From Vogesella sp. LIG4 (GTDB lineage: Bacteria; Pseudomonadota; Gammaproteobacteria; Burkholderiales; Chromobacteriaceae), in assembly GCF_900090205.1 (NCBI RefSeq), contig NZ_LT607802.1, forward strand, positions 1,782,215 through 1,846,214: a stretch of DNA of 64,000 nucleotides. Reading direction: 5' to 3'. The notes below the pieces were generated by a model. The model saw nothing but the letters and a program-made list of their open reading frames with translations, had not been told where the DNA came from and did not search any database. This document shows, piece after piece, positions 35,348 to 44,865 of the stretch. How positions within the stretch are numbered: the first letter of the stretch is position 1; every line of letters begins with the position of its first letter. Position numbers and translations under genes: made by a program.

Positions 35348-36331
35348 ATGAAAAAGCTGATCGTTCTGGCTACTCTGGCTGCCCTGCCGGCAGTTGCAAT
35401 GGCTGACGTTACCATCTCCGGTGACCTGGCTGTTGGCATCGTAAACAGCAAGGCCGAAGGCAAAGGCTCCCTGACTACCGAAAACCGCACCAACGGTAAC
35501 ATCCGTTTCGCCGGTTCCGACGATCTGGGTAACGGTCTGAAAGCCATCTGGCAAATCGAAAACCGTATCAACCTGGCTGATACCTCCGGCGCCAACTCCC
35601 GTGACAACGTATGGGCCGGTCGCGAGTCCTTCGTTGGCCTGACTGGTGGTTTCGGTACCCTGAAAATGGGCACTATCTACCTGATGCCGACTTCCGGTCA
35701 GATGGACTTCTTTGAGAACAACAGTGCTGCTTGCGGTGGCGACGGCCTGTGGTGCTCCAGCATCTATGACCAGGGTTCCCGCTACAACAACATGGTTTCC
35801 TACCAGACTCCGTCCTTCGGCGGCTTCACTGCAACCGTACAGCACAGCTTCGGTAACGGTACTGCTAAAGGCGAAACCAACACCAACGAACAGAACAAGA
35901 TGTACAGCCAAGCTGTAAGCCTGGCTTACCAGGGTCAAGGCTTTGCCGTGTCCTACGATGGTTCCCGTGCCAAAGAAGACACCCAGGGCAACTACCTGAC
36001 CCTGCAGGAAGTTAACGCCAACGCTACCTTCGGCGACCTGAACCTGATCGCTGGTTACGCTCATGGCAAGGATGAAGCTGCTAAGGCCTCCCGCAATGGC
36101 TGGGGTCTGACCGCTGCTTACACCATCGGTAACTTCGTTCCGATGCTGGGCTACTGGCACGAAGGTGCAGCAACCGGTAACAACGACAGCGTTAACTCCT
36201 ACGCTGCTGGCGTTAAGTACAACCTGTCCAAGCGTACCCGCGCTGGTGTTGAGTACTCGCGTCAGAGCTACCATCAGTCTGGCATGACTGAAACTCACGC
36301 TACCACCGTATACCTGGGCACTTCCTTCTAA
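35348..36331 (+). CDS. Outer membrane porin (Neisseria-type), copy 2
   Basis: A 327-residue porin with the same signal peptide as copy 1, mature start DVTISGDLAVGIVNSK and terminal ATTVYLGTSF with C-terminal Phe. A pair of cysteines (SAACGGDGLWCSS) is present in one loop only here and could form a disulfide. Codon use favours GCT, GTT, GGT, AAC and CTG endings unlike surrounding genes, a mark of very high expression. It is likely the major porin. Differences from copy 1 are mostly in surface loops. Confidence 0.95.
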   Translation: MKKLIVLATLAALPAVAMADVTISGDLAVGIVNSKAEGKGSLTTENRTNGNIRFAGSDDLGNGLKAIWQIENRINLADTSGANSRDNVWAGRESFVGLTGGFGTLKMGTIYLMPTSGQMDFFENNSAACGGDGLWCSSIYDQGSRYNNMVSYQTPSFGGFTATVQHSFGNGTAKGETNTNEQNKMYSQAVSLAYQGQGFAVSYDGSRAKEDTQGNYLTLQEVNANATFGDLNLIAGYAHGKDEAAKASRNGWGLTAAYTIGNFVPMLGYWHEGAATGNNDSVNSYAAGVKYNLSKRTRAGVEYSRQSYHQSGMTETHATTVYLGTSF

Positions 36332-36350
36332 TAGGAACGCTTCGGTTTGA

Positions 36351-36377
36351 AAAAGGCTGCTTCGGCAGCCTTTTTTT
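36351..36377 (+). terminator. Porin 2 terminator
   Basis: AAAAGGCTGC (36351-36360), loop TTCG, GCAGCC and seven T residues. UUCG tetraloop plus long T-run indicates a very efficient intrinsic terminator. Confidence 0.95.
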
Positions 36378-36479
36378 ATTGCTTCAATCACCCGCCAGGC
36401 ATTGCTAAAACTACGGCAGCGGTTAAGATGCGGCTATAACTGATAGCGCATGCAATTCATGCAGGTGGCAGGAAATCGT

Positions 36480-38183
36480 ATGGAAAATATCGCCATATCC
36501 GGTTTGAGCAGGGCCCTGGTCCAGAGCGAAATGCTGCTGGCTACTGATGCCGAATCCATCGTCAAGCTGGCGCAGACGGGGGGTATTTCCTTCGTCGAGC
36601 AATTGGTACAAAGCAAGAAGATGTCGGCACTGGAGGTGGCGGTATTTGCTTCCACTACCTTTGGGCTGCCTCTTTATGATTTGAGTCGCCATAGCAGTGA
36701 GGCGATTCCGCGTGGATTGCTGGATGGCGATTTCATTGCGGCCAACCGTTTGCTGCCGTTGTTCCGTCGCGGGAACCGCCTCTTTGTTGCCGCATCGGAT
36801 CCCACGCAGAGCAGTGCGCTACATGCCATTACCTTCAAGACCGGCCTGACTGTCGAATGCGTGGTGGTGGAAGACGACAAGCTGGGTGCTTTGGTCGGAA
36901 ACCTGGCGGAAAGCTCGTTGTCGGCAATCAATAACCTGGCCGCCGAAGAGTTTGGTGAGCTGGAAATTGCCGACCCGGATGCTGCACCAGGCGGCGATGC
37001 ATTACCGGATGTGGATGACGCGCCGGTGGTGCGTTTTGTAAACAAGCTGATGGTGGATGCCATCAATGGCGGCGCATCCGATATCCACTTTGAGCCGTAC
37101 GAGAAGTTCTACCGTATTCGCTACCGGGTGGATGGGGTACTGAAAGAAGTTTCCCAGCCGCCCTTGGCAATCAAGGAAAAGCTGGCTTCGCGTATCAAGG
37201 TAGTGTCCAGAATGGATATTTCCGAGAAACGCATTCCACAGGATGGCCGGCTGAAACTGGTTCTGTCCAAGAGCAAGGCGGTGGATTTCCGGGTCAGCAC
37301 CTTGCCGACGCTGTATGGCGAAAAAATCGTGATGCGTATCCTCGATTCTTCGGCGGCATCGCTGGATATCGAGCAGCTGGGATTCGAGCCGGAACAGAAG
37401 GAAATGCTGCAGCAGGCAATTGCCCGACCGTATGGCATGATTCTGGTTACTGGCCCGACGGGTAGTGGTAAAACGGTGTCGCTGTATACCTGCCTGAATA
37501 TTCTCAACAAACCAGACAGCAATATTTCCACCGCGGAAGACCCGGTGGAAATCAACCTGCCGGGTATTAACCAGGTCAACGTAAACGAAAAGGCGGGTTT
37601 GACCTTTGCCTCGGCATTGCGTGCCTTTTTGCGTCAGGATCCGGACATCATCATGGTGGGTGAGATCCGTGACTTTGAAACCGCTGATATCGCCATCAAG
37701 GCGGCGCAAACCGGCCACCTGGTGTTTTCCACCCTGCATACCAATAACGCGCCGGCTACGCTCAACCGCCTGCTGAATATGGGCGTGGCTCCATTCAATA
37801 TTGCCAGCTCGGTACTGCTGATCATGGCGCAGCGTCTGGCGCGGCGCCTTTGCAAGCATTGCAAGCAACCGGTGGACATTCCGCGCAATGCCTTGTTGCG
37901 CGCGGGCTTCCGTGAGGAGGAACTGGATGGCAGCTGGGCACCTTACGGGCCGGTAGGTTGTGACCAGTGCAAGGGAACAGGCTATAAAGGTCGAACCGGT
38001 ATCTATGAACTGATGCCGATTACCGATGGCATGATCCGCCTGATCATGAGCGATGGTAATGCGGTGCAGATTGCTGATCTGGCCAAGGCGGAAGGCATGG
38101 TCGAATTGCGGCGTGCCGGCCTGCTCAAGGTGATGCGCGGCATCACCTCGCTGACCGAGATTGAAGCGGTTACCAACGAATAA
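36480..38183 (+). CDS. pilB: Type IV pilus extension ATPase
   Basis: A 567-residue GspE/PilB hexameric ATPase that drives pilus polymerisation at the inner membrane. N-terminal MshEN-like part, then Walker A GPTGSGKT, Asp box [15 protein letters not shown], Walker [13 protein letters not shown] and a His box ([16 protein letters not shown]). Two CxxC pairs ([21 protein letters not shown]) bind zinc. AGGA at 36469-36473 supports ATG 36480 over ATGs at 36450 and 36459. First gene of pilBCD-coaE-zapD-yacG. The pilus is the uptake machine for DNA in Neisseriales. Confidence 0.96.
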   Translation: MENIAISGLSRALVQSEMLLATDAESIVKLAQTGGISFVEQLVQSKKMSALEVAVFASTTFGLPLYDLSRHSSEAIPRGLLDGDFIAANRLLPLFRRGNRLFVAASDPTQSSALHAITFKTGLTVECVVVEDDKLGALVGNLAESSLSAINNLAAEEFGELEIADPDAAPGGDALPDVDDAPVVRFVNKLMVDAINGGASDIHFEPYEKFYRIRYRVDGVLKEVSQPPLAIKEKLASRIKVVSRMDISEKRIPQDGRLKLVLSKSKAVDFRVSTLPTLYGEKIVMRILDSSAASLDIEQLGFEPEQKEMLQQAIARPYGMILVTGPTGSGKTVSLYTCLNILNKPDSNISTAEDPVEINLPGINQVNVNEKAGLTFASALRAFLRQDPDIIMVGEIRDFETADIAIKAAQTGHLVFSTLHTNNAPATLNRLLNMGVAPFNIASSVLLIMAQRLARRLCKHCKQPVDIPRNALLRAGFREEELDGSWAPYGPVGCDQCKGTGYKGRTGIYELMPITDGMIRLIMSDGNAVQIADLAKAEGMVELRRAGLLKVMRGITSLTEIEAVTNE

Positions 38184-38200
38184 TCCAACAGGGATCGACC

Positions 38201-39421
38201 ATGGCTGGAGCTGTAGGCAAGAAGCCGACTGTCCATATCTGGACCTGGGAAGGCAAGGATCGTACCGGCAAGTTGATCCGCGGCGAGATTCGCGCGGAAT
38301 CCGAAGTCGTCGCCAAGGCGCAACTGCGTCGCCAGGGGCTGAATGTTACCAGGGTGACTAAGCGCAAGGTCAAGTTCGGGCAGAAAGTTACCGAGAAGGA
38401 CGTGGCACTGTTTACCCGCCAGCTATCCAGCATGATGAAAGCGGGTGTGCCCTTGCTACAGGCATTCGATATTGCCGCCAAGGGGCATAGCAATGCGCTG
38501 TTTACCCGCATCCTGCTGGATGTGCGTGCGGAGGTGGAGGCGGGCAGCAGTCTGGCCGATGCGTTCCGTAAATACCCTTTGTATTTTGATGGTCTGTTCT
38601 GCAACCTGGTCGCCGCGGGGGAAACCGGCGGGGTGCTGGATGCACTGTTGGAAAAGCTGGCGACCTACAAAGAAAAAGTGCTGGCCATCAAGGGCAAGAT
38701 CAAATCGGCACTGGTCTACCCCGGGGCGATCATTGCCACCGCTTTCATCATTACCGCGGTGATCCTGATTTATGTGATTCCGGCGTTCAAGGAGTTGTTT
38801 TCCAGCTTTGGCGCGGACCTGCCGACACCGACGCTCATCGTCATCAAGCTGTCCGACTTCTTTATCGCCTATTGGTGGATTATCGTTGGCGTACTGGTCG
38901 GTGGCATTACCAGTATTACTTATACCTACAAGCGCTCGGCCAAGATGCAGGATACGCTGGACCGCCTGATCCTGAAGGTGCCGGTAATCGGGGATGTGGT
39001 ACGCAAGGCGACCATTGCCCGCTGGTGCCGTACCTTGTCCACCATGTTTACCGCCGGTGTGCCGCTGGTGGAAGCTTTGGATTCTGTGGGTGGGGCTGCC
39101 GGCAACAAGGTATACGCCGATGCCACCAAGGTGATCCAGACCGAGGTGACCACCGGTTCCACTTTGAATGCCTCCATGCAGCGCAGCAACCTGTTTCCCA
39201 ATATGGTGCTGCAGATGACGGCCATCGGTGAGGAGTCCGGCGCACTGGACGACATGCTGGACAAGGTGGCCGACTTCTATGAGGAAGAGGTCGACAACGC
39301 GGTAGCATCGCTGTCCAGCCTGCTGGAGCCGATGATCATGATCATTCTGGGCGTGCTGATTGGCGGCCTGGTAGTGGCCATGTACATGCCGATCTTCAAG
39401 ATGGGTCAGGTGGTGGGTTGA
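38201..39421 (+). CDS. pilC: Type IV pilus inner-membrane platform protein
   Basis: A 406-residue GspF/PilC (PilG in Neisseria) family protein with two T2SF domains, each marked by a conserved start (FTRQLSSMMKAGVPLLQAFD and CRTLSTMFTAGVPLVEALDS), and three membrane helices. It connects PilB to the growing pilus. Its TGA overlaps the ATG of pilD (TGATG). Confidence 0.95.
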   Translation: MAGAVGKKPTVHIWTWEGKDRTGKLIRGEIRAESEVVAKAQLRRQGLNVTRVTKRKVKFGQKVTEKDVALFTRQLSSMMKAGVPLLQAFDIAAKGHSNALFTRILLDVRAEVEAGSSLADAFRKYPLYFDGLFCNLVAAGETGGVLDALLEKLATYKEKVLAIKGKIKSALVYPGAIIATAFIITAVILIYVIPAFKELFSSFGADLPTPTLIVIKLSDFFIAYWWIIVGVLVGGITSITYTYKRSAKMQDTLDRLILKVPVIGDVVRKATIARWCRTLSTMFTAGVPLVEALDSVGGAAGNKVYADATKVIQTEVTTGSTLNASMQRSNLFPNMVLQMTAIGEESGALDDMLDKVADFYEEEVDNAVASLSSLLEPMIMIILGVLIGGLVVAMYMPIFKMGQVVG

Positions 39422-40275
39422 TGCTGGAGGTCATGACAAGTTTGCCGGCGGCCCTGCAAACGGGGCTGGCCCTGGTGCTGGGTCTGCTGATCGGCAGTTT
39501 TCTCAACGTGGTGATTCACCGCCTGCCCAAAATGATGGAGCGACAGTGGCAGGCCGAATGCGCCAGCATGTCTGGCAGTGATGCGCCGGAACCGCCGCGC
39601 TATAACCTGGTCTATCCGCCTTCAGCCTGCGTGCATTGCCAGGCGCCGATACGCGCCTGGCAGAATATCCCCCTGCTGAGTTTTGCCCTGCAACGCGGCC
39701 GTTGCGCCAACTGTGGCGGTGCCATTTCCTGGCGTTATCCGCTGGTGGAGCTGGTATCCGGCCTCATGTTGGCCGCATTCGCCGGGCACTGGGGGCTGAG
39801 CGGATACTGGCTGTGGGCCAGCGGCTTCGGCCTGACCCTGCTGGCGCTGGCGCTGATCGATGCCGCCACCCAGTTGTTGCCGGATGACCTGACTTACCCG
39901 CTGTTGTGGGCCGGTCTGCTGTTCAACCTCGATGCCGGTTTTGTGCCGCTGTCGCAGGCAGTGGTGGGGGCTGTGGCTGGCTATTTGATCCTGTGGAGCG
40001 TGTATTGGCTGTTCAAGCTCACCACCGGCAAGGAAGGCATGGGCTACGGTGACTTCAAGCTGTTGGCGGCACTGGGGGCCTGGCTTGGTTGGCAGATGCT
40101 GCCGCTGATCATCCTGCTGTCCTCGCTGGTGGGGGCGCTGGTCGGCATCGTCCTGATGGCGGCCGCCAGGCAGGGGCGCGGCCAACCCATGCCATTTGGC
40201 CCTTACCTTGCCGCTGCCGGCCTGATCGCTTTCCTGTGGGGCAAGCCGATTCTGGCTTGGTACCTGGGTGGCTAG
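39421..40275 (+). CDS. pilD: Prepilin peptidase/methyltransferase
   Basis: A 284-residue inner-membrane aspartyl protease that cleaves and N-methylates prepilins. Two CxxC pairs for zinc (CVHCQAP and GRCANCGG), catalytic aspartates in LIDAATQLLPDD and the GxGD motif MGYGDFKLL. ATG at 39421 overlaps the pilC stop. The end overlaps coaE by eight bases. The 10-mer at 39768 reads Leu-Ala-Ala. Confidence 0.96.
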   Translation: MLEVMTSLPAALQTGLALVLGLLIGSFLNVVIHRLPKMMERQWQAECASMSGSDAPEPPRYNLVYPPSACVHCQAPIRAWQNIPLLSFALQRGRCANCGGAISWRYPLVELVSGLMLAAFAGHWGLSGYWLWASGFGLTLLALALIDAATQLLPDDLTYPLLWAGLLFNLDAGFVPLSQAVVGAVAGYLILWSVYWLFKLTTGKEGMGYGDFKLLAALGAWLGWQMLPLIILLSSLVGALVGIVLMAAARQGRGQPMPFGPYLAAAGLIAFLWGKPILAWYLGG

Positions 40276-40885
40276 CCCGGTTGTCGGGCTGACCGGCGGT
40301 ATCGGCTCCGGCAAGAGCACGGTGGAGCGCCTGTTTGCCAAGCTGGGCATCCCCAGCGTGGACACCGACAGCATTGCCCACCAGCTGACCGTGGCGGGCG
40401 GGGCTGCCATGGCGGCCATTCGGGCGGCATTCGGCGATGCCGTCATCGCCAGCGATGGCGCGCTCGACCGTGCCGCAATGCGGAGCAGGGTATTCGCCGA
40501 CGCAGCAGAACGTCAGCGTCTGGAGGCGATCCTGCATCCGATGATCCGTGCCGAGAGCATGCGTCAACTGGCGGCGGTTCGGGCGCCCTATGTGTTGCTG
40601 GGTGTACCGCTGTTGTTCGAAACCCGGCTGTTCGATGGTGTGATTCAGCGTAGTTTGTTGGTGGATTGCACCGAGGAGGTGCAGAAACAACGGGTGATGG
40701 CGCGTAGCGGCTTGTCTGCGGATCAGGTGGCGGCCATCATGGCGGCGCAGATGCCGCGCACGCAAAGGTTGCTGCTGGCGGATGACGTTATCGAAAACAA
40801 TGGCGATCTGGCGGAATTGGCGCTTCAAGTCGATGACAAACACCGCTATTATCTAGCCTGCTTTGGTTTGCCGGCTCCGGCATGA
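40268..40885 (+). CDS. coaE: Dephospho-CoA kinase
   Basis: A 205-residue kinase for the last step of coenzyme A synthesis. P-loop GLTGGIGSGKST at the N-terminus, DTDSIAHQLT, and GVPLLFE. GTG start at 40268 overlaps pilD by eight bases, so translation is coupled. The pilD-coaE-zapD-yacG order is conserved in many beta- and gammaproteobacteria. Confidence 0.96.
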   Translation: MASPVVGLTGGIGSGKSTVERLFAKLGIPSVDTDSIAHQLTVAGGAAMAAIRAAFGDAVIASDGALDRAAMRSRVFADAAERQRLEAILHPMIRAESMRQLAAVRAPYVLLGVPLLFETRLFDGVIQRSLLVDCTEEVQKQRVMARSGLSADQVAAIMAAQMPRTQRLLLADDVIENNGDLAELALQVDDKHRYYLACFGLPAPA

Positions 40886-40909
40886 TGTTACAACCCAACG
40901 GATATTGCC

Positions 40910-41668
40910 GTGACCAGTTTCGAGTTTCCCATCACCGAACGAACCCGCACCCTGCTTCGCCTGGAGCAGGTGTATCAACGGCTGGTGTTCTTCATTGCGC
41001 AGGATGAGGCCAATTGCCATCATGCCGCGTTGATGGCGCTGTTCGAGGTGCTGGAGTCCGCTGGCCGTACCGAGTTGAAGTCCGATCTGCTGCAGGAGCT
41101 GGAGCGGCAGAAGCTGGCGCTGGAAGCGCTACGCGACAACCCGGTGATTGCCCAGGATGCGCTGGATGCGGTGCTGGAGGAAATCGAGCAGACTTCGGTC
41201 AGCCTGCTGGAGATCAGCGGCAAGTTCGGCCAGCATCTGCGCGAGAACGAATGGCTGATGGGCATCAAGCAGCGCTCGGTGATTCCCGGTGGTACCTGCC
41301 AGTTCGATCTGCCGTCCTACCATCTGTGGCTGCAGCGTGATACCGAGGCGCGTCGTGTCGACCTGCTGCGCTGGGCCGCGCCGCTGATGCCGACATCGCG
41401 GGCCGCCAGCGTGCTGCTGAAGCTGCTGCGCGACAGCGGCAAGTCCCACCAGTACGTGGCGCGTGGCGGTGCATTCCAGCAGATGTCCGGCGGCAAGGTG
41501 GTGCAGCTGATCCGCGTTTCCTTCGATGCTGGCCTGCAGATCGTGCCGGAAATCTCTGCCAACAAGTATGCGCTTAACGTGCGCTTCATCCATGCCGGTA
41601 CTGGCGAGGTGCGTGCCCGTCAGGTCGAGCAGGATGTCGACTTTACCCTTACCTACTGCAAGTTCTGA
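40910..41668 (+). CDS. zapD: Cell division protein ZapD
   Basis: A 252-residue cytoplasmic protein (DUF1342) that crosslinks FtsZ filaments. Family start FEFPITERTRTLLRLEQVY and WLMGIKQRSVIPGGTCQFDL are present. GTG start at 40910. Length and place in the coaE-zapD-yacG unit fit. Confidence 0.94.
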   Translation: MTSFEFPITERTRTLLRLEQVYQRLVFFIAQDEANCHHAALMALFEVLESAGRTELKSDLLQELERQKLALEALRDNPVIAQDALDAVLEEIEQTSVSLLEISGKFGQHLRENEWLMGIKQRSVIPGGTCQFDLPSYHLWLQRDTEARRVDLLRWAAPLMPTSRAASVLLKLLRDSGKSHQYVARGGAFQQMSGGKVVQLIRVSFDAGLQIVPEISANKYALNVRFIHAGTGEVRARQVEQDVDFTLTYCKF

Positions 41669-41671
41669 GTC

Positions 41672-41854
41672 ATGTCCGTGAAAACCGTTGCCTGTCCGCA
41701 ATGCCGCCAGCCGGTGGCCTGGGGGCCGCAAAGCCCGTACCGCCCGTTCTGCAGCGAGCGCTGTCGCCTGATCGACCTGGGGCAGTGGGCTGATGAAAGC
41801 TACCGTGTGCCGGTGTCCGGCGATGACCCGATGCGTGAGCTGGAACAGCTATAG
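41672..41854 (+). CDS. yacG: DNA gyrase inhibitor / zinc-binding protein YacG
   Basis: A 60-residue zinc-ribbon protein: [10 protein letters not shown] and [17 protein letters not shown]. YacG binds GyrB and inhibits gyrase in E. coli. Three bases separate it from zapD. The 10-mer complement starts two bases after its stop. Confidence 0.93.
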   Translation: MSVKTVACPQCRQPVAWGPQSPYRPFCSERCRLIDLGQWADESYRVPVSGDDPMRELEQL

Positions 41855-41882
41855 CGTGCGGCCAACCCTGGCTGTAATAGAA

Positions 41883-41906
41883 AAAGCCGCCTGTTAGGGC
41901 GGCTTT
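41883..41906. terminator. Bidirectional terminator
   Basis: AAAGCCGCC (41883-41891), loop TGTTAG, GGCGGCTTT; A-run upstream (AAAAAG). It lies between convergent yacG and amiC and can serve both. Confidence 0.88.
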
Positions 41907-41923
41907 GTCGTTGGGCGGCTTGC

Positions 41924-43159
41924 TCAGATACGCGCCACCGGCGCGCCCTGTGCGAAGTAGCTGCGTACGCCGGAGGTAATCGCTTCCGCCATCTGTTGCT
42001 GGAAGTCGGGGTCGATCAGTTTCTGCTCTTCCTCCGGGTGGCTGATGAAGGCGGTCTCCACCAGGATGGACGGGATGTCCGGCGCCTTCAGCACCGCAAA
42101 GCCGGCCTGCTCCACCTTGTCCTTGTGCAGCTTGTTCAGGCCCCCCATCTTGCCCAGCACCGATTTGCCCAGCTTCAGGCTGTCGTTGATGGTGGCGGTC
42201 TGGGTGAGGTCGAACAGGGTGTGCGCCAGGTATTTGTCCTTGCCACCTATCTTCACGCCACCCACCAGGTCGGCATCGTTCTGCGTCTTGGCCAGAAAGC
42301 GCGCCATGGTGCTGGTGGCGCCGTTTTCCGACAGCGCGAACACCGAGGAGCCGCGGGCGGTACGGTTGTCCACGGCATCGGCATGCACCGAGATGAACAG
42401 GTCGGCATTCAGCTTGCGCGCCTTGGCGACGCGCACGCCCAGCGGAATGAATACGTCCTCGTCGCGGGTCAGCACTGCGCGCATGTTCTTCTCGCCATCC
42501 AGCATCTTTTTCAGCTGGCGGCCGATCTTCAGCACCACGTCCTTTTCGCGGATGCCGCTGGGGCCGATGGCGCCCGGGTCTTCGCCGCCGTGGCCGGGGT
42601 CGATCATGATGGTGAGGGTGCGCCCCGGGCCCTTGTCCTTGCTGTCGCGCGGGCTGTCATTGTTCAACTGGCCCTTGTTGTAGTCTTCAAGCAGTGCCAG
42701 CAGCGGGTCGTCCTGTTGGGCGCTGGCCGGGTAGAGGTCCAGCACCAGCCGGTACTGGTATTCGCCTACCGGCTTCAGCGAGAAGATCTGCGGCTTCACC
42801 TCGTTGCGCAGGTCGAACACCAGGCGCACGGTGTCGCCATTGAACTGGCCGGCACGTGCCATGCGGATGAAGGGGTCTGCACTCTGGATCTGTTTGCTCA
42901 TGTCCTGCAGCACATTGCTCAGCTGCACGCCAACCAGGTCCACCACCAAGCGGTTGGGGTTGGCCAGTGAGAAGTGCTTGTAGCGGATCTCGCTGCTGGC
43001 TTCGATGGTGACGCGGGTGTAGGTGGACGATGGCCATACGCGCACGGCGACGATCTGGCTGGGCGCCGCCACGCCGATACGGCTGACGGTGAGCAGAAAG
43101 GTGGCGGCAGCGGCGCCGATCAACCGGCGGCGGTCAAGGTCTGGAAGCGGGTGAGACAT
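41924..43159 (-). CDS. amiC: N-acetylmuramoyl-L-alanine amidase AmiC
   Basis: A 411-residue periplasmic zinc amidase that splits septal peptidoglycan during division. A twin-arginine signal (DRRRLIGAAAATFLL) predicts Tat export as for E. coli AmiC. The N-terminal AMIN domain targets the septum. The Amidase_3 domain has zinc ligands in IDPGHGGEDPGA, E in IREKDV, H in SVHADA and catalytic E in VETAFISH. Its start lies 40 bases inside tsaE. Confidence 0.96.
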   Translation of the reverse strand: MSHPLPDLDRRRLIGAAAATFLLTVSRIGVAAPSQIVAVRVWPSSTYTRVTIEASSEIRYKHFSLANPNRLVVDLVGVQLSNVLQDMSKQIQSADPFIRMARAGQFNGDTVRLVFDLRNEVKPQIFSLKPVGEYQYRLVLDLYPASAQQDDPLLALLEDYNKGQLNNDSPRDSKDKGPGRTLTIMIDPGHGGEDPGAIGPSGIREKDVVLKIGRQLKKMLDGEKNMRAVLTRDEDVFIPLGVRVAKARKLNADLFISVHADAVDNRTARGSSVFALSENGATSTMARFLAKTQNDADLVGGVKIGGKDKYLAHTLFDLTQTATINDSLKLGKSVLGKMGGLNKLHKDKVEQAGFAVLKAPDIPSILVETAFISHPEEEQKLIDPDFQQQMAEAITSGVRSYFAQGAPVARI

Positions 43160-43608
43160 GCTGTTCCTGTTTCACTGTGGGCGACAAGACGGAAGTTGCG
43201 ACCTTCCCCGGCTACCTGGAGTTCCAGGGTCAGGTCGGGCACGGGCAGTACTCCGTCTGCCTTTTGCGGCCATTCGACGATGCACAGGGTGTCGGTGGCC
43301 AGATAGTCGGCAAAGCCGGCGTCGTACCACTCCTGCGGATCGCTGAAACGGTATAAATCAAAATGATGCACGGTCATGGCGGGTAGGGGGTAACTTTCCA
43401 CCAGCGTGTAAGTCGGGCTTTTCACCCGGCCGCCATGGCCGAGCGCGCGCAGCAGGCCGCGGGTGAAGGTGGTCTTGCCGGCGCCCAGGTCGCCTGCCAG
43501 CTGCAACTGCAGGCCGGGCTGCAGGCAGTCGGCGACGTGGCGGCCCAATTGCAAGGTAGCGGCCTCGTCGGCGAGATAACCCTCGACACTGGTATGATCC
43601 GTCGCCAT
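43120..43608 (-). CDS. tsaE: tRNA threonylcarbamoyladenosine ATPase subunit
   Basis: A 162-residue P-loop protein needed for t6A37 modification. Walker A GDLGAGKTTF and HFDLYRF plus CIVEWPQKADG motifs are clear. It overlaps amiC by 40 bases and its ATG (43606-43608 on the minus strand) overlaps the ATG of divergent queG by two bases. tsaE-amiC order is common in proteobacteria. Confidence 0.94.
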   Translation of the reverse strand: MATDHTSVEGYLADEAATLQLGRHVADCLQPGLQLQLAGDLGAGKTTFTRGLLRALGHGGRVKSPTYTLVESYPLPAMTVHHFDLYRFSDPQEWYDAGFADYLATDTLCIVEWPQKADGVLPVPDLTLELQVAGEGRNFRLVAHSETGTACLTRFQTLTAAG

Positions 43609-44701
43609 GAATGAAATGTCCGTTCAAAACGAGAATTATCGCCATTTGGCTAGCCAAATCAAGCTGTGGGCCAGCGAGCTTGGCTTTGCCGACGCCCGCA
43701 TCACCCGTGCCGAGCTGCCGGCGGAAGCGGAAACCGCCCTGGCTGCCTGGCTGGCCGAGGGCTGCCATGGCGAAATGGACTACATGGCTCGCCATGGCAT
43801 GCTGCGGCTGCGCCCGGCGGAACTGGTGCCCGGTACGCTGCGGGTAATCAGCCTGCGCATGCACTACTGGCCGGCCGGGGCATGCGATGCCGATACGGTG
43901 CTGGCGGATGGCAACAGCGCCTATGTTTCACGATATGCACTGGGCCGCGACTACCACAAGGTGATCCGCAACCGGCTGCAGAAGCTGGCCGAGCGCATCA
44001 GCGCTGCCGATCCGGCGCACCAGTTCCGCGTGTTCACCGACAGCGCGCCACTGGCCGAGGTGGCGTTGGCCGCACAGGCCGGGCAGGGCTGGCGCGGCAA
44101 GCACACGCTGCTGCTCAACAAACAGCAGGGCTCGCTGTTCTTTCTGGGCGAGATACTGACCAATCTGCCCTTGCCGGAAGATGACAGCGAGCCCGGCCAT
44201 TGCGGCCGCTGCACCCGCTGCATCGATATCTGCCCTACCGGCGCCATCGTGGCACCGTACAAGGTGGATGCGCGGCGCTGTATCTCCTATCTCACCATCG
44301 AGTTGCAGGGCGTGATTCCCGAGCCACTGCGCCCGCTGATCGGCAACCGTGTCTATGGTTGCGACGATTGCCAGCTGGCCTGCCCGTGGAACCGTTTTGC
44401 GGTGCCTACTGCCGAGGCCGATTTCGCCGTGCGCCATGGCCTGGACAATGTCAGCCTGCTGGAGCTGTTCGGCTGGGATGAGGCAACCTTCCTGGCGCGC
44501 ATGGCCGGTAGCCCGATTTATCGCATCGGCTACGCCAAGTGGTTATCCAACCTGGCGATCGGGCTGGGCAATGCCCCTTACGACGCGGCGATTGTTGTTG
44601 CGTTGCAACAGAGGGAGGGCTCGGAAAATGACTGGGTGCGCGAATCGGTGGCCTGGGCACTGCAACGGCAGCTGCAGGCGGCAGCGGAAGAAGGGAAGTA
44701 A
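43607..44701 (+). CDS. queG: Epoxyqueuosine reductase
   Basis: A 364-residue cobalamin- and Fe-S-dependent enzyme of the last step of queuosine synthesis in tRNA. Two [4Fe-4S] motifs: CGRCTRCIDICPTGAI and CDDCQLACPWNRF. Starts at 43607 or 43616 (both ATG in frame); the earlier overlaps the tsaE start by two bases. TAA at 44699-44701 touches the palindromic 10-mer pair. Confidence 0.95.
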   Translation: MNEMSVQNENYRHLASQIKLWASELGFADARITRAELPAEAETALAAWLAEGCHGEMDYMARHGMLRLRPAELVPGTLRVISLRMHYWPAGACDADTVLADGNSAYVSRYALGRDYHKVIRNRLQKLAERISAADPAHQFRVFTDSAPLAEVALAAQAGQGWRGKHTLLLNKQQGSLFFLGEILTNLPLPEDDSEPGHCGRCTRCIDICPTGAIVAPYKVDARRCISYLTIELQGVIPEPLRPLIGNRVYGCDDCQLACPWNRFAVPTAEADFAVRHGLDNVSLLELFGWDEATFLARMAGSPIYRIGYAKWLSNLAIGLGNAPYDAAIVVALQQREGSENDWVRESVAWALQRQLQAAAEEGK

Positions 44702-44724
44702 GGTTGGCCGCATGCGGCCAACCT
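44701..44724. repeat. Palindromic pair of 10-mers, copy A
   Basis: Two copies of the 10-mer in opposite orientation, fused without spacer, make a 24-base perfect palindrome with 12-base arms beginning at the last base of the queG stop codon. Like paired DUS in Neisseria, it may act in transcription termination as well as uptake. Confidence 0.9.
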
Positions 44725-44736
44725 GGAGCGTGTAGA

Positions 44737-44770
44737 CAAAGGCCTTCCGCGCAGCGAAAGGCCTTTGTTT
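44737..44770 (+). terminator. Intrinsic terminator after queG
   Basis: CAAAGGCCTT (44737-44746) pairs with AAGGCCTTTG (44758-44767), then TTTT. It also has an A-run on its left so it could work from both sides. Confidence 0.85.
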
Positions 44771-44865
44771 TGGAAACGGGAAGGCTGCCGATGAATGGCC
44801 TGACTCGGGCGGCCCGGCTTTGCCGGGTCCGGTCACACCCGAACGATTGCGTTGTCAGCAGCCTG

